Below are positions 36,438 through 45,009 of a stretch of DNA of 64,000 nucleotides, in pieces. Position numbers and translations under genes: made by a program. Positions within the stretch are counted from its first letter, which is position 1. Every line of letters starts with the position of its first letter. The stretch is from JBKHXF01 sp046566145 (GTDB lineage: Bacteria > Actinomycetota > Nitriliruptoria > Nitriliruptorales > Nitriliruptoraceae). Under the pieces are notes generated by a model, which saw only the letters and a list, made by a program, of their open reading frames with translations, had not been told where the DNA came from and made no database searches. The DNA lies in contig JBKHXF010000022.1 of assembly GCA_046566145.1 (NCBI GenBank), positions 62,001-126,000 of the forward strand, in the 5' to 3' direction.

Positions 36438-36466
36438 CCACGGCCCGGGCCCGCCCCGGGCCGTGG
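36438..36466 (+). terminator. Perfect hairpin between the sulfur operon and purD
   Basis: CCACGGCCCGGG and its exact complement make a 12-bp stem with a 5-base loop. It can end the sulfur operon, or, if the TAGCCT promoter is real, lie in the purD leader. Confidence 0.75.
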
Positions 36467-36494
36467 CACGTCGGCGTCACGGAGGCAGGTCGAG

Positions 36495-37766
36495 ATGGGT
36501 CGCAGGGTGCTGGTGGTCGGCGGCGGCGGACGCGAGCACGTGCTCGGGTGGCGCCTCGCCGCCTCGCCATCGGTGGACGCCGTCGAGTCGGCGCCCGGCA
36601 ACCCCGGACTCGCCGCCCTGGGCCCCGTGCACGACGTCGACGCGTCCGACCCCGACGCCGTCGCCGCGCTCGCCGAAGCGCGCGGCATCGACCTCGTCGT
36701 CGTCGGTCCGGAGGCGCCGCTCGTCGCGGGCGTGGCCGACGCCGTCGCGGCGCGGGGCATCGCGACCTTCGGGCCGTCCGCCGGCGCGGCCCGGCTCGAG
36801 GCGTCCAAGGCCTTCGCCAAGGAGGTCATGCTCGCCGCCGGCGCGCCGACCGGCGGCCACGTGGCCACGGCCGACCGCGACGAGGCCCACGACGCGCTCG
36901 ACCGGTTCGGGGCGCCCTGGGTCGTCAAGGCCGACGGGCTCGCCGCCGGTAAGGGCGTGCGGATCTGCACCGAGCTCGCCGAGGCCCGCGAGGCCGTCGA
37001 CGACGCGCTCGTGCGAGGCGTGTTCGGCGCCGCCGGCGCGGAGCTCGTCATCGAGGAGTTCCTCGACGGACCGGAGCGCAGCGTGTTCGGCGTGTGCGAC
37101 GGCACCGACGTCGTGCTGCTGTCGCCGGCGCAGGACTACAAGCGCGCGCTCGACGGCGACGGCGGGCTCAACACCGGCGGCATGGGCGCCTACACGCCGG
37201 TGCCCGGGTTCGGGCTCGACGAGGCCGCGTCGCTGCGCGACACCGTGTTCCTGCCCGTGCTGCGCGAGATGGAGCGCCGCGGCGCGCCGTTCCGCGGCCT
37301 GCTGTACGCGGGCCTCGTCGACACGGCCGACGGCCCGAAGCTGCTCGAGTTCAACGTGCGGTTCGGTGACCCCGAGACGCAGGTGGTCCTGCCGCGGCTC
37401 GCGTCCGACCTCGGTGACCTGCTGCACGCCTCGGCGACCGGGTCGCTCGCCGACGCCGACGTCACGTGGCACGACGACGCCTTCGTGACGGTCGTGCTGG
37501 CCTCCGGGGGCTACCCCGACGCGTACACCACCGGGCACGTCATCGACGGGGTCGAGGAGGCCGACGCGCTCGACGGCGTGACGGTCTTCCACGCCGGCAC
37601 GGCACGCGACGCGGAGGGACGGCTCGTGACCGCCGGCGGCCGGGTGCTCGCGGTCACCGCCCGCGGGGCGGACGTCGCCGCGGCCCGCGGGCTCGCCTAC
37701 GACGCGGCCGGCCGCATCACGTGGACCGGCCAGCACCGTCGTCGGGACATCGCTGCCGGCGTCTGA
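36495..37766 (+). CDS. purD: Phosphoribosylamine-glycine ligase
   Basis: ATP-grasp enzyme forming glycinamide ribonucleotide, the second step of purine synthesis. The N-terminal 'RRVLVVGGGGREHVLGWRL' and 'VVGPEAPLVAGVADA', 'FGPSAGAARLEASKAFAKEVM', and 'VKADGLAAGKGVRIC' are family marks. 'GLNTGGMGAYTPVP' and 'LEFNVRFGDPETQVVLPRL' complete the ATP-grasp site. At 423 residues it is full length. It converges with the TPM-domain gene through a hairpin at 37769. Confidence 0.98.
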   Translation: MGRRVLVVGGGGREHVLGWRLAASPSVDAVESAPGNPGLAALGPVHDVDASDPDAVAALAEARGIDLVVVGPEAPLVAGVADAVAARGIATFGPSAGAARLEASKAFAKEVMLAAGAPTGGHVATADRDEAHDALDRFGAPWVVKADGLAAGKGVRICTELAEAREAVDDALVRGVFGAAGAELVIEEFLDGPERSVFGVCDGTDVVLLSPAQDYKRALDGDGGLNTGGMGAYTPVPGFGLDEAASLRDTVFLPVLREMERRGAPFRGLLYAGLVDTADGPKLLEFNVRFGDPETQVVLPRLASDLGDLLHASATGSLADADVTWHDDAFVTVVLASGGYPDAYTTGHVIDGVEEADALDGVTVFHAGTARDAEGRLVTAGGRVLAVTARGADVAAARGLAYDAAGRITWTGQHRRRDIAAGV

Positions 37767-37768
37767 CC

Positions 37769-37790
37769 CCCGCCGGCGTCGGCCGGCGGG
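37769..37790. terminator. Bidirectional hairpin between purD and the TPM gene
   Basis: CCCGCCGGC and GCCGGCGGG form a 9-bp stem with a 4-base loop between convergent genes. Confidence 0.7.
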
Positions 37791-37798
37791 TCACGCCG

Positions 37799-40189
37799 TC
37801 ACCAGCCCGAGGACCCCCCGCCGGACCAGCCGCCGCCGCCGCCCGACGAGCTCCCGCCGCCGCCGAAGCCGGAGGACGACCCCGAGCTGCTGCCGAGGTG
37901 GTGGCCGGCCCCGAACCCGAGCCCGACCCCGGTCCCGAAGCCGCCCCCGCCGCCACGGTGCCGCTCGCCCCTGACCTGCTCGGCGAGCAGCTCCGCCTGC
38001 GCGGCGAGACCCGAGGCGGCGTCCGGGTCGGAGGTGACCAGCCCGCGCGCTCGGTCGAGCAGGTCGTCGGCCCGTCCGAGCCGGGGCTCGGGCAGGATGC
38101 GGAACCACCCCCTCGCCCGCTCGACGGCGCGCTCCGCGTCGGCGATCGCCTCGCGAGCACGTCGGCGGGCCGCGTCGGTGCGGTCGGCCTCCGCGCGGGC
38201 GTCCTGCGCTGCCGCGGCGAGCGTCCGCTCGGCCCGGTGCAGCAGGGTGGTGAGCCGCAGCGGGTCGCGGGGGGTCGCCTCGACCTGGGGCAGCAGGCCG
38301 TCGAGCTCGTCGAGCTGGACCTGCGCCGCGGCCACCGAGGTCGCGCCGAGGGAGCCGGAGCGTCGCTGGAGCAGGTCGCGGACCACGTCGGCGGCGGCCA
38401 CCGTCCGGCCGTGGACCTGGTACAGCGCGGCGTCGGCCTCCTCGACCGCCTCGAGGCGGGCGGGCACCGACGCCAGCGCCGTCGCGAGGGCGTCCGCCCG
38501 GGCCTCGGCGTCGTCGAGGGCCGTCGCCGCGGCGGCGAAGCGCTGGGTGGACATCGCGGCCTCCGCCTCCACCCGGAACGGCACCGACCGCAGGTCGCGC
38601 AGCGCCGCCGTCGCCCCGTCCGGGACGTCCGCGAGCTCCTCCCAGGCGGTGCGGGCCCACCCCTCCCGGAGGCGGGCGAGCGCGTGCACGGCGGCGGCCC
38701 GGTCGGACTCGAGGGTGGCCGTGCGCGCCCGCAGGGCCGTGGCGCGGGCCAGCAGGTCGGCGCGCTGCGCCGGGAGGGCGGTCGCCTCCGCGCCGGCGGC
38801 CGTCGCCTGCTCGAGGGCGGCGCCGGCGAGGTCGGCGGCGTCGCCGGGCCGACCGTCCGCGAGGCACGTGCGGGCGCGGCCCAGCGTGTCGTCGGCCCGG
38901 TCGAGACGGGCCGCCGGGCCGTCCACCCGGAAGCCGTCGGCGGCGACGGCCTCGAGCGATCCACGGGCCGCCTCGACCGCGCCGGCGGCCTCGTCGATCC
39001 GGCGCGGGGCGGCCTCGACCACGGCGATCAGCGCGGTCGCCGCGGCGACGGCCTGCTCGACCTCGGTCACGGCCACGTCGACCTCCCGGCCCGCCGCCGT
39101 CCACGCCGTGTCGGCGGCGGCGCAGTCGTCGACACGGCGCAGGGTGTCGGGGTCGGGTGCGCGCAGCACCGCGTCGCGGGCGATGGCGAGGGCCGCGTCG
39201 GCCTCGTCCTGCTCCCGGACCAGCGCCGTGGCGGTGCGGTCCCCGGCGCCGACCAGCGCGAGGGCGGCGCGGCGGTCGGACGCCCCGACGATCCAGGTCC
39301 GGTGGAGCGCGTCGAGCCGGCCGGTCACGTCGGTGGCGGTGGCCCGGACGGCGTCGACCGCCTCGCGGCGCCGTCGGCGCCGGCCCACCGCCAGCGCGCC
39401 GGCGCCAGCGCCAGCGAGGCCGAGCACCCCGAGCAGCAGGGCCGCCGGCGAGGCCGTCCCAACCTGCTCGGACACGACCTGGACGACGCCGTCGTCCGGG
39501 GCCGACCCGGCACCGAGGTCGGTGTCGCCCCCGGCCGGGGTGTCGTCGTCCCCGTCCGCGCCGGACGTGGGGGCGGTCGGCTCGGTCGGCTCGGTCGGCT
39601 CGGCGGGTCCCGGCGCCCCGACCAGCACGTCCCGGTAGGCCGCGAGCCCCGCCGTCAGCGCGGCGGCGACGTCGCCCTCGCGCAGCCGGGGCGCCATGAC
39701 GCCGTCGTGCACCCGCTGGCGCACGGGGTCGAGCGTGTCCACCAGCTCGGCGCCGTAGTAGGTGCCGGTCAGCCGGTCGTCGAGCGCGACGGCGAGCAGC
39801 AGGAACGTGGCGCGCCCGCCGCCGGCGGGGGTGTTCCACGCAGGGCAGCGGCCGAGCTCGTCGGTGGCCCAGGCGTCGAGGTCGCCCCCGACGGTGTCGA
39901 GCAGCCGGACCCGCACCGTCCCGATGGTGTCGGAGGACAGCGCCGCGGCGGCCTCCCGCACCGCCTGCTCCTCGTCGGGCGTCAGCCGGTCGGCCAGGTC
40001 GCCGACGACGGACTCGCACGCCGTCACCCCCGACTGCGCCGCGCCGGCGGTCGCGAGGGGACCGGCGAGCACCGCCAGCACCGTCGCCGCGGTGGCCGCC
40101 GTCGTCCAGGCCGCTCGTGCTCGTCCCACGGTCCCCCACCGGTCGTGTCCGCGTCGCCGCGTGGCGACGCTCGGTCGCGTCGGCCGCAT
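37799..40189 (-). CDS. Secreted/membrane TPM-domain protein with long coiled-coil region
   Basis: About 796 residues from the ATG at 40189; a GTG about 20 codons inside, preceded by GGGGGA, is a credible alternative. A signal peptide is followed by a TPM domain (about 60-195; 'LTPDEEQAVREAAAALSSDTIGTVRVRLL'), found in proteins linked to envelope or photosystem repair. A Pro/Glu/Thr linker, one transmembrane helix (about 240-262) and some 470 residues of Ala/Arg/Asp-rich helices come next, and the protein ends in a Gly/Ser/Trp low-complexity tail. The architecture matches actinobacterial TPM membrane proteins. Function unknown. Confidence 0.82.
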   Translation of the reverse strand: MRPTRPSVATRRRGHDRWGTVGRARAAWTTAATAATVLAVLAGPLATAGAAQSGVTACESVVGDLADRLTPDEEQAVREAAAALSSDTIGTVRVRLLDTVGGDLDAWATDELGRCPAWNTPAGGGRATFLLLAVALDDRLTGTYYGAELVDTLDPVRQRVHDGVMAPRLREGDVAAALTAGLAAYRDVLVGAPGPAEPTEPTEPTAPTSGADGDDDTPAGGDTDLGAGSAPDDGVVQVVSEQVGTASPAALLLGVLGLAGAGAGALAVGRRRRRREAVDAVRATATDVTGRLDALHRTWIVGASDRRAALALVGAGDRTATALVREQDEADAALAIARDAVLRAPDPDTLRRVDDCAAADTAWTAAGREVDVAVTEVEQAVAAATALIAVVEAAPRRIDEAAGAVEAARGSLEAVAADGFRVDGPAARLDRADDTLGRARTCLADGRPGDAADLAGAALEQATAAGAEATALPAQRADLLARATALRARTATLESDRAAAVHALARLREGWARTAWEELADVPDGATAALRDLRSVPFRVEAEAAMSTQRFAAAATALDDAEARADALATALASVPARLEAVEEADAALYQVHGRTVAAADVVRDLLQRRSGSLGATSVAAAQVQLDELDGLLPQVEATPRDPLRLTTLLHRAERTLAAAAQDARAEADRTDAARRRAREAIADAERAVERARGWFRILPEPRLGRADDLLDRARGLVTSDPDAASGLAAQAELLAEQVRGERHRGGGGGFGTGVGLGFGAGHHLGSSSGSSSGFGGGGSSSGGGGGWSGGGSSGW

Positions 40190-40251
40190 GGTGGCACACG
40201 TGCGGGCCTCCCCGCGCACCGCCGGCGCGTGCCGCGACGCCCGGCCGTCCC

Positions 40252-40257
40252 TAGGCT
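40252..40257 (+). promoter_or_regulatory. -10-like hexamer TAGGCT before the PurE-like gene
   Basis: TAGGCT lies 50 bases before the GTG at 40308, in the region divergent from the TPM gene. Confidence 0.4.
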
Positions 40258-40307
40258 CGGCCCGTCGCCCCGGGCACGGGCCCGGGGCCCGAGCCAGGAG
40301 CGCCGCC

Positions 40308-40826
40308 GTGCCCACGCCCTCCGTCGCCCTCGTCGCCGGCAGCCGGGCCGACCTCGACGCCCTCGAGCGGGTCGGCACGGCCCTCGAGCGGCTCGGCGTG
40401 CCGCACACGGTGGACCTGGTGCCAGCGCACCTCGACCCGGCCCGGCTCACCGCCTGGCTGGAGGGGTCCGCTGACGGCGCCCGCGTGGTCGTGGTCGCGG
40501 CCGGCGACCCGTTGCACCTGCCCGCGCTCGTGGCGGCCCACGTGGACCTGCCGGTCGTCGCGCTGCCCCTCGCGAGCCGGTCGGTCGACGGCACGGCCGC
40601 GCTGGCGGCGACCGCCGGCGCCGGCGCGATCCCGGTGCTGGCCGTGGCGCCGGACGCCGCGTTCGCCGCGGCGCACGCCGCGGCCCGCATCGTGGCCCTC
40701 GAGGACGCCGGGCTCGCGCAGCGCCTCGCCGACCGGCGCGCCGAGGACGCCACCGAGGCGAGCTCGCACCGGGTGTGGGAGGGCGACGAGGACCGCGCGG
40801 TGGGGTTCGGGTTCCGGCCCCGCTGA
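40308..40826 (+). CDS. purE: PurE-family (AIR carboxylase-like) protein with altered active-site motifs
   Basis: 172 residues, the right size for PurE, and it keeps the fold pattern: 'VALVAGSRADLDALERVGTAL', 'VDLVPAHLDPARL', 'VVVVAAGDPLHLPALVAAH' and the closing 'ARIVALEDAGLAQRL'. In PurE the first motif is GSxSD, the second SAHR and the third GGAAHLP. Here they read GSRAD, PAHL and GDPLHLP: the two histidines remain but Ser, Arg and the Gly/Ala loop are lost. The GTG has AGGAG 7 bases upstream. Its place between purD and purC argues for a purine role, but the altered site leaves catalysis in doubt. Confidence 0.75.
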   Translation: MPTPSVALVAGSRADLDALERVGTALERLGVPHTVDLVPAHLDPARLTAWLEGSADGARVVVVAAGDPLHLPALVAAHVDLPVVALPLASRSVDGTAALAATAGAGAIPVLAVAPDAAFAAAHAAARIVALEDAGLAQRLADRRAEDATEASSHRVWEGDEDRAVGFGFRPR

Positions 40827-40833
40827 ACGCCGG

Positions 40834-41265
40834 TCAGGCCAGCCGGCGCAACTCACCAGCCAGAGACTCGACGTCGCCCTCGAACATCTTGCGGAGCCGA
40901 CCGCCGAGCAGGCGGCCGCCGACCGGCAGGAACTTCCCCGGGTCGACCTCGGCGGTGCCGTGGACGACGACCCCCTCGGGCGTGTCGGTGAAGGTGAACG
41001 CGAACGCGCTGTGGAACGGCTGCGACCCCGCCCACCCGTAGGCGTTCGGCTCGTCCCAGGTGGTCACCTCGGAGCGGACGTCGAACGACGCACCCAGCAG
41101 CGACGCCTTGGCGACCAGCACGCGCCCGACGCCCGGCTCGCCCTCGGCGCGGACCTCCTTCGCGCTCGAGAGCCAGCGCGACGCCTTCGACGGGTCCGTG
41201 ATGTAGGCGAAGGCCTGCTCGGCCGTCACCCCGGGGATCGTCTCGGTGTGCTCGAAGCGGTGCAT
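40834..41265 (-). CDS. SRPBCC-family protein (polyketide-cyclase/START-like)
   Basis: 143 residues. 'RFEHTETIPGVTAEQAFAYITDPSKASRW' starts the domain, and 'DVRSEVTTWDEPNAYGW', 'FAFTFTDTPEGVVVHGTAEVDPG' and a long C-terminal helix complete the helix-grip fold that binds hydrophobic ligands. The ligand is unknown. It converges with the PurE-like gene over 7 bases. Confidence 0.85.
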   Translation of the reverse strand: MHRFEHTETIPGVTAEQAFAYITDPSKASRWLSSAKEVRAEGEPGVGRVLVAKASLLGASFDVRSEVTTWDEPNAYGWAGSQPFHSAFAFTFTDTPEGVVVHGTAEVDPGKFLPVGGRLLGGRLRKMFEGDVESLAGELRRLA

Positions 41266-41322
41266 GCCAGCCCTCCCGGTCCGCGGCGGTGGCGCCGCCG
41301 GCGCGGGGGGCACGCTAGTGCG

Positions 41323-41793
41323 TCAGCGCAGGGTGATCGTGCCGACCGAGCTGGGCGCGACAACGTCCTCGCCGGCGAGCGCCCGGCGGAAGTCGTCGAG
41401 CAGCCGTCCGAGCACGTCGGCCAACTCGGCCGCGGCCACGTCGGACTTCTGCAGGTAGGCGAACGCACCGGCGGCCAGGGCCGGGCCGGCCGTCTCGGAG
41501 GCATCGAGCCCCGACAGGACCACCACCATGCTGCGGGGCGCCATCGCGGCGAGGTGCGGCAGCACGGAGCGGCCGTCGCCGTCGGGCAGCAGCAGGTCGA
41601 GCAGGACCACGTCGGGCGCGGCCTCGGCGATCACGTCGACGGCGCTGCGGGTGTCGGCGGCCGTGTCGACCACCGCGAACCGGCCGCTCTGGCGCAGGCG
41701 CACGGACAGGAGCTCGCACAGGTCCTCGTCGTCGTCGACGATGACGACGGTCGCTGGTTCGGTCGGTGGGTCTGCGTGCAGGTCGTGCTCCAC
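41323..41793 (-). CDS. Stand-alone receiver-domain response regulator
   Basis: 156 residues from GTG 41793, which has GGGGAAGGA upstream; an ATG at 41820 is possible. The receiver has the acidic pair in 'VVIVDDDEDLCELL', phospho-acceptor Asp66 in 'DVVLLDLLLPDGDG' and Lys116 in 'AYLQKSD'. After the receiver there is only a ~30-residue helical tail and no DNA-binding domain. No kinase gene is adjacent, so its partner is unknown. Confidence 0.85.
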   Translation of the reverse strand: MEHDLHADPPTEPATVVIVDDDEDLCELLSVRLRQSGRFAVVDTAADTRSAVDVIAEAAPDVVLLDLLLPDGDGRSVLPHLAAMAPRSMVVVLSGLDASETAGPALAAGAFAYLQKSDVAAAELADVLGRLLDDFRRALAGEDVVAPSSVGTITLR

Positions 41794-41937
41794 GTGCCGG
41801 TCCTTCCCCTCGTCCGGCATCCCCCGAGGACGTTCCGCAACGACCTCACCGGTCCGACCCACTGTACGGGGTCGGACCGTGGCCGGTCGACCCCCTCCCG
41901 GAGACGGGCTCGAGCGGGCGTGTCCTCCCCTCACGTC

Positions 41938-41943
41938 TAGGCT
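41938..41943 (+). promoter_or_regulatory. -10-like hexamer TAGGCT upstream of purC
   Basis: TAGGCT lies 39 bases before the purC GTG. Confidence 0.4.
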
Positions 41944-41982
41944 GCACGACGCCGCCTCCCGTCCGTCGTCCCCGAGGGCCCC

Positions 41983-42876
41983 GTGAACCAGCTCGACGGC
42001 CTCGTCCACCTCCGCTCCGGGAAGGTGCGGGAGGTCTACGAGGCCGACGCCGACCACGTCCTGCTCGTGGCCAGCGACCGGGTCTCGACGTACGACTGCG
42101 TCCACCCGACGCCGATCCCGGACAAGGGCAAGGTCCTGACGGGCCTGAGCGCCTTCTGGTTCGACCTGCTCGGCGACGTCGTCCCGAACCACCTGGTCGC
42201 CACGGACGTGGCCGAGATGCCGCCGGCGGCGCAGGCCCACGCCGAGGCGCTGCGCGGCCGGACGATGCTGGCCCGCAAGGTCGAGATCGTCCCCTTCGAG
42301 TGCGTGGTGCGGGGCTACCTCGCCGGGTCGGGGTGGGTCGAGTACCAGCGGGACCGCGCCGTGTGCGGCGAGCCGCTCCCGGCGGGGCTGCTCGAGTCCT
42401 CCGAGCTCCCGGAGCCGATCCTCACCCCGGCCACCAAGGCGGAGCACGGCGAGCACGACGAGAACGTCCCGTTCGCCGCCATGGTCGACGCGCTCGGCGC
42501 AGACCTCGCCGGCCGCCTCCGCGACGCCGCGCTGGAGCTGTACCGGCGCGGCCGGGCGCACGCCCGCGAGCGCGGGATCGTGCTCGCCGACACGAAGTTC
42601 GAGTTCGGGCTGCTCGACGGCGAGGTGGTGCTGGCCGACGAGGTGCTCACCCCGGACTCCTCGCGCTACTGGCCGGCGGACGCCTGGGAGCCCGGCACGA
42701 CGCCGCCGAGCTACGACAAGCAGTTCGTCCGCGACTTCGCCACCTCCACCGGGTGGGACCGCCAGCCGCCGGCGCCGGCGCTCCCCGACGACGTGGTCGC
42801 CGCGACGCGCACCAAGTACGTCGAGGCCTACGAGCGGCTCACGGGTCGCCCGTTCCGGGAGTGGCTCGACCGCTGA
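41983..42876 (+). CDS. purC: SAICAR synthetase (phosphoribosylaminoimidazole-succinocarboxamide synthase)
   Basis: ATP-dependent enzyme joining aspartate to CAIR in purine synthesis. 'LRSGKVREVYEADADHVLLVASDRVSTYDCVHPTPIPDKG' is the ATP/CAIR site. 'VVRGYLAGSGWVEYQ' and 'LADTKFEFGLLDGEVVLADEVLTPDSSRYWPAD' are the other conserved segments. At 297 residues it is full length for the type. GTG 41983 gives the usual N-terminus. It follows the PurE-like and purD genes, as expected for the pathway. Confidence 0.97.
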   Translation: MNQLDGLVHLRSGKVREVYEADADHVLLVASDRVSTYDCVHPTPIPDKGKVLTGLSAFWFDLLGDVVPNHLVATDVAEMPPAAQAHAEALRGRTMLARKVEIVPFECVVRGYLAGSGWVEYQRDRAVCGEPLPAGLLESSELPEPILTPATKAEHGEHDENVPFAAMVDALGADLAGRLRDAALELYRRGRAHARERGIVLADTKFEFGLLDGEVVLADEVLTPDSSRYWPADAWEPGTTPPSYDKQFVRDFATSTGWDRQPPAPALPDDVVAATRTKYVEAYERLTGRPFREWLDR

Positions 42877-42894
42877 GCCACCGCCGGCGGTGGC
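42877..42894. terminator. Bidirectional palindrome between purC and the DsrE-like gene
   Basis: A perfect 18-bp palindrome (GCCACCGCC and its complement) starts directly after the purC stop and lies between convergent genes. Confidence 0.65.
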
Positions 42895-42905
42895 GCAGCC
42901 GGCGG

Positions 42906-43271
42906 TCAGGTGAGGGTGATGGCCTTCGTGTCGGGCTCGGCGAGGGCCCCCACGATCGTCGCCGCCCCGACGATGGTCACGCCCGCTCGCACCTGGTCGC
43001 CCGTGATGCCGCGCTTGGTGGTGCAGGCCGAGCAGAGCCACACCTCGCCGCCACCGTCGATGACCTGCTGGAGCAGGTCCACCAGGGGCGGCATGCCGTC
43101 CTCCTCGACCTCCTCGGCCCACCCGGGCAGGCCGACCTCGACCGCGTCGGCGGTGCACACGACGACCGCGCGGAGCCCGCTGGCGATGGCGGTCGCGGCC
43201 GCGATCCAGGGGACGGTGGCGCGCTCGGGGTCGTCGGCGCCGTGCGTGGTGGGGAACAGCAACCGGGTCAC
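42906..43271 (-). CDS. DsrE/F-like family protein
   Basis: 121 residues. 'RLLFPTTHGADDPERATVPWIAAATAIASGLRAVVVCTADAVEVG' and 'MPPLVDLLQQVIDGGGEVWLCSACTTKRGI' are typical of the DsrE fold, with the functional cysteines in 'CSACT'. It is a second DsrE-type protein in the window, about 6 kb from the sulfur operon, and could be another persulfide carrier. Its GTG start faces the ABC-transporter binding-protein gene. Confidence 0.85.
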   Translation of the reverse strand: MTRLLFPTTHGADDPERATVPWIAAATAIASGLRAVVVCTADAVEVGLPGWAEEVEEDGMPPLVDLLQQVIDGGGEVWLCSACTTKRGITGDQVRAGVTIVGAATIVGALAEPDTKAITLT

Positions 43272-43383
43272 GTCCTCGTCCCTCCGGGTGATCCGACCCG
43301 GGGGATCCGGGCGCCGGGCCCGACGCTACCCCCGGGCCGCGCGCGGCGACCGTGGCCGGGTCGCCAACCTCCTACTGGTGTCG

Positions 43384-43389
43384 TAGGCT
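43384..43389 (+). promoter_or_regulatory. -10-like hexamer TAGGCT before the binding-protein gene
   Basis: TAGGCT lies 54 bases before the ATG at 43444. Confidence 0.4.
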
Positions 43390-43443
43390 CGGGCCGGGAG
43401 GGGAGCGCCCCCTCGCGCACCACGCCAACGGGAGAGACAACGC

Positions 43444-44772
43444 ATGCGTCGTTCCACGATGCTGCGGCGTTCCGCTGCCGTCCTCGCCATCTCGCTCCTC
43501 GCCGCCGCGTGCGGTGGGGGAGCGGACCCGGCCGAGACGGAGACGGGCACGCCCACCGAGACCGAGACCACCGAGTCCACCGAGACCGAGACCGAGACCG
43601 AGACCGAGTCGGCGGCGACCGGCCAGTCGATCGACGGCACCCTGAAGATCGGGACCCTGCTCCCGCAGACGGGTGACCTCGCGGTCCTCGGCCCCGCCAT
43701 GACCGAGGCCGTCCAGCTCGCCGTCGAGCAGATCAACGAGGCGGGTGGCGTCCTGGGCAACGACGTCGAGCTCGTGCTGGGCGACGACGGCACCAACGAG
43801 GACGTCGCCAACGACACCACCGACCGGCTGATCCAGTCGGAGCGCGTGGACGCCATCATCGGCGCCGCGGCGTCCCGGATCACGCTCGCCGTGATCGACA
43901 AGATCACGGGCGCCGGGATCGTCCAGTGCTCGCCGTCGAACACCGGCTCGTCGCTGACCGACTACGAGGACGACGTCCCGGGCTTCTACTTCCGCACCGC
44001 CCCGCCGGACAACCTCCAGGGCCCGGCGCTCGCCGACGTCATCGTGGGTGACGCGAACGCGACCGTGGCGGTCATCGCCCTCAACGACGAGTACGGCCAG
44101 GGCTTCGCCGAGTTCCTCAAGCAGGGCCTCGAGGAGGCCGGCGCCGAGATCGTCGCCGACGTCGCCTACGACCCGGCCGGTCAGGACTTCTCGGCCGACG
44201 TGCAGGAGGTCGTCGACTCCGGCGCCGACGCCGTCGCCGTCATCGCCTTCCCCGACACCGGTGTGAAGATCATCACCGGTCTGCTCGAGGGCGGCTACTC
44301 GCCCGACCAGCTCTACACCGCCGACGGCATGCAGGGCGACGCGGTCATCACCGACGTCAACCCCGACGACCCGGCTGGCCTCAACGGCATGAAGGGCACC
44401 GCGCCGTCCTCGCAGGGCTCCGCGGAGTTCTCCGCCGCCTTCGAGGAGTTCAAGCAGCCCGACACCGCGCAGATCTTCTCGGCGCACGCCTACGACTGCG
44501 CGATCATCACCGCGCTGGCGGCGGCGATCGCCGGCACCGACGACCCGGCCGCCATCGCGGCCGAGATGGTCGGCGTCACGCGCGACGGTGAGAAGTGCAC
44601 GGACTTCGCGTCCTGCATCGAGCTGATCGACGCCGGTACCGACATCGACTACGACGGTGCCTCCGGGCCCGGCGAGTGGGTCCCCGAGGGTGAGCCCGCG
44701 GCCGGTACCTACGAGGTCTGGGAGTTCCGCGACGGCGCGGTCAACACCCTGTCGACCGTCGACGTCGGCTGA
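43444..44772 (+). CDS. Substrate-binding lipoprotein of a branched-chain amino-acid-type ABC transporter
   Basis: 442 residues. The lipobox LLAAAC puts the acylated residue at Cys23. A Thr/Glu linker made of repeated TET follows (about 30-55), then a LivJ-type periplasmic-binding fold: 'IKIGTLLPQTGDLAVLGPAMTEAVQLAVEQINEAGGV' style core (here 'LKIGTLLPQTG'), 'DRLIQSERVDAIIGAAASRITLAV' and 'IALNDEYGQGFAEFLKQGL'. Ligands of this class are leucine-type amino acids, amides or urea; the exact one cannot be read. It is encoded on the + strand, while the permease and ATPase genes lie 1.1 kb away on the other strand. Confidence 0.94.
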   Translation: MRRSTMLRRSAAVLAISLLAAACGGGADPAETETGTPTETETTESTETETETETESAATGQSIDGTLKIGTLLPQTGDLAVLGPAMTEAVQLAVEQINEAGGVLGNDVELVLGDDGTNEDVANDTTDRLIQSERVDAIIGAAASRITLAVIDKITGAGIVQCSPSNTGSSLTDYEDDVPGFYFRTAPPDNLQGPALADVIVGDANATVAVIALNDEYGQGFAEFLKQGLEEAGAEIVADVAYDPAGQDFSADVQEVVDSGADAVAVIAFPDTGVKIITGLLEGGYSPDQLYTADGMQGDAVITDVNPDDPAGLNGMKGTAPSSQGSAEFSAAFEEFKQPDTAQIFSAHAYDCAIITALAAAIAGTDDPAAIAAEMVGVTRDGEKCTDFASCIELIDAGTDIDYDGASGPGEWVPEGEPAAGTYEVWEFRDGAVNTLSTVDVG

Positions 44773-44830
44773 CGTCACCCGCAGCACCCCGGACGCGCAG
44801 CCGGGTCGGTGCCCCCGGGTCGGCGGCCCG

Positions 44831-44860
44831 GGTCGGTGGCCGGACGTCCGGCCACCGGCC
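44831..44860 (+). terminator. Long palindrome after the binding-protein gene
   Basis: A perfect 24-bp palindrome (44834-44857, arms CGGTGGCCGGAC) is flanked by further pairing bases to 44831-44860. It is a strong terminator candidate for the gene ending at 44772. Confidence 0.8.
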
Positions 44861-44959
44861 GTGGGATGAACGTCCTCTCAGGTGCGGCACAGGCTGGGCA
44901 CACCGGCGACCGTCACCGTGGTGAGCGTTCCCCTCCGGGCCCGACCGCCGGGCCCGCAC

Positions 44960-44987
44960 CCCTCCGGGGGCCCCACCGCCCCCGGAG
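44960..44987 (+). promoter_or_regulatory. Stem-loop in the leader of the Ser/Pro-rich secreted protein
   Basis: CCTCCGGGGGC and its exact complement form an 11-bp stem with a 6-base loop, ending 22 bases before the ATG at 45010. The right arm holds a GGAGG, while the closer GAAGGA (44998-45003) is the more likely ribosome site. It could be a terminator for a short leader or an RNA element controlling translation. Confidence 0.5.
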
Positions 44988-45009
44988 GACCTCACCGAAG
45001 GACACCCCG

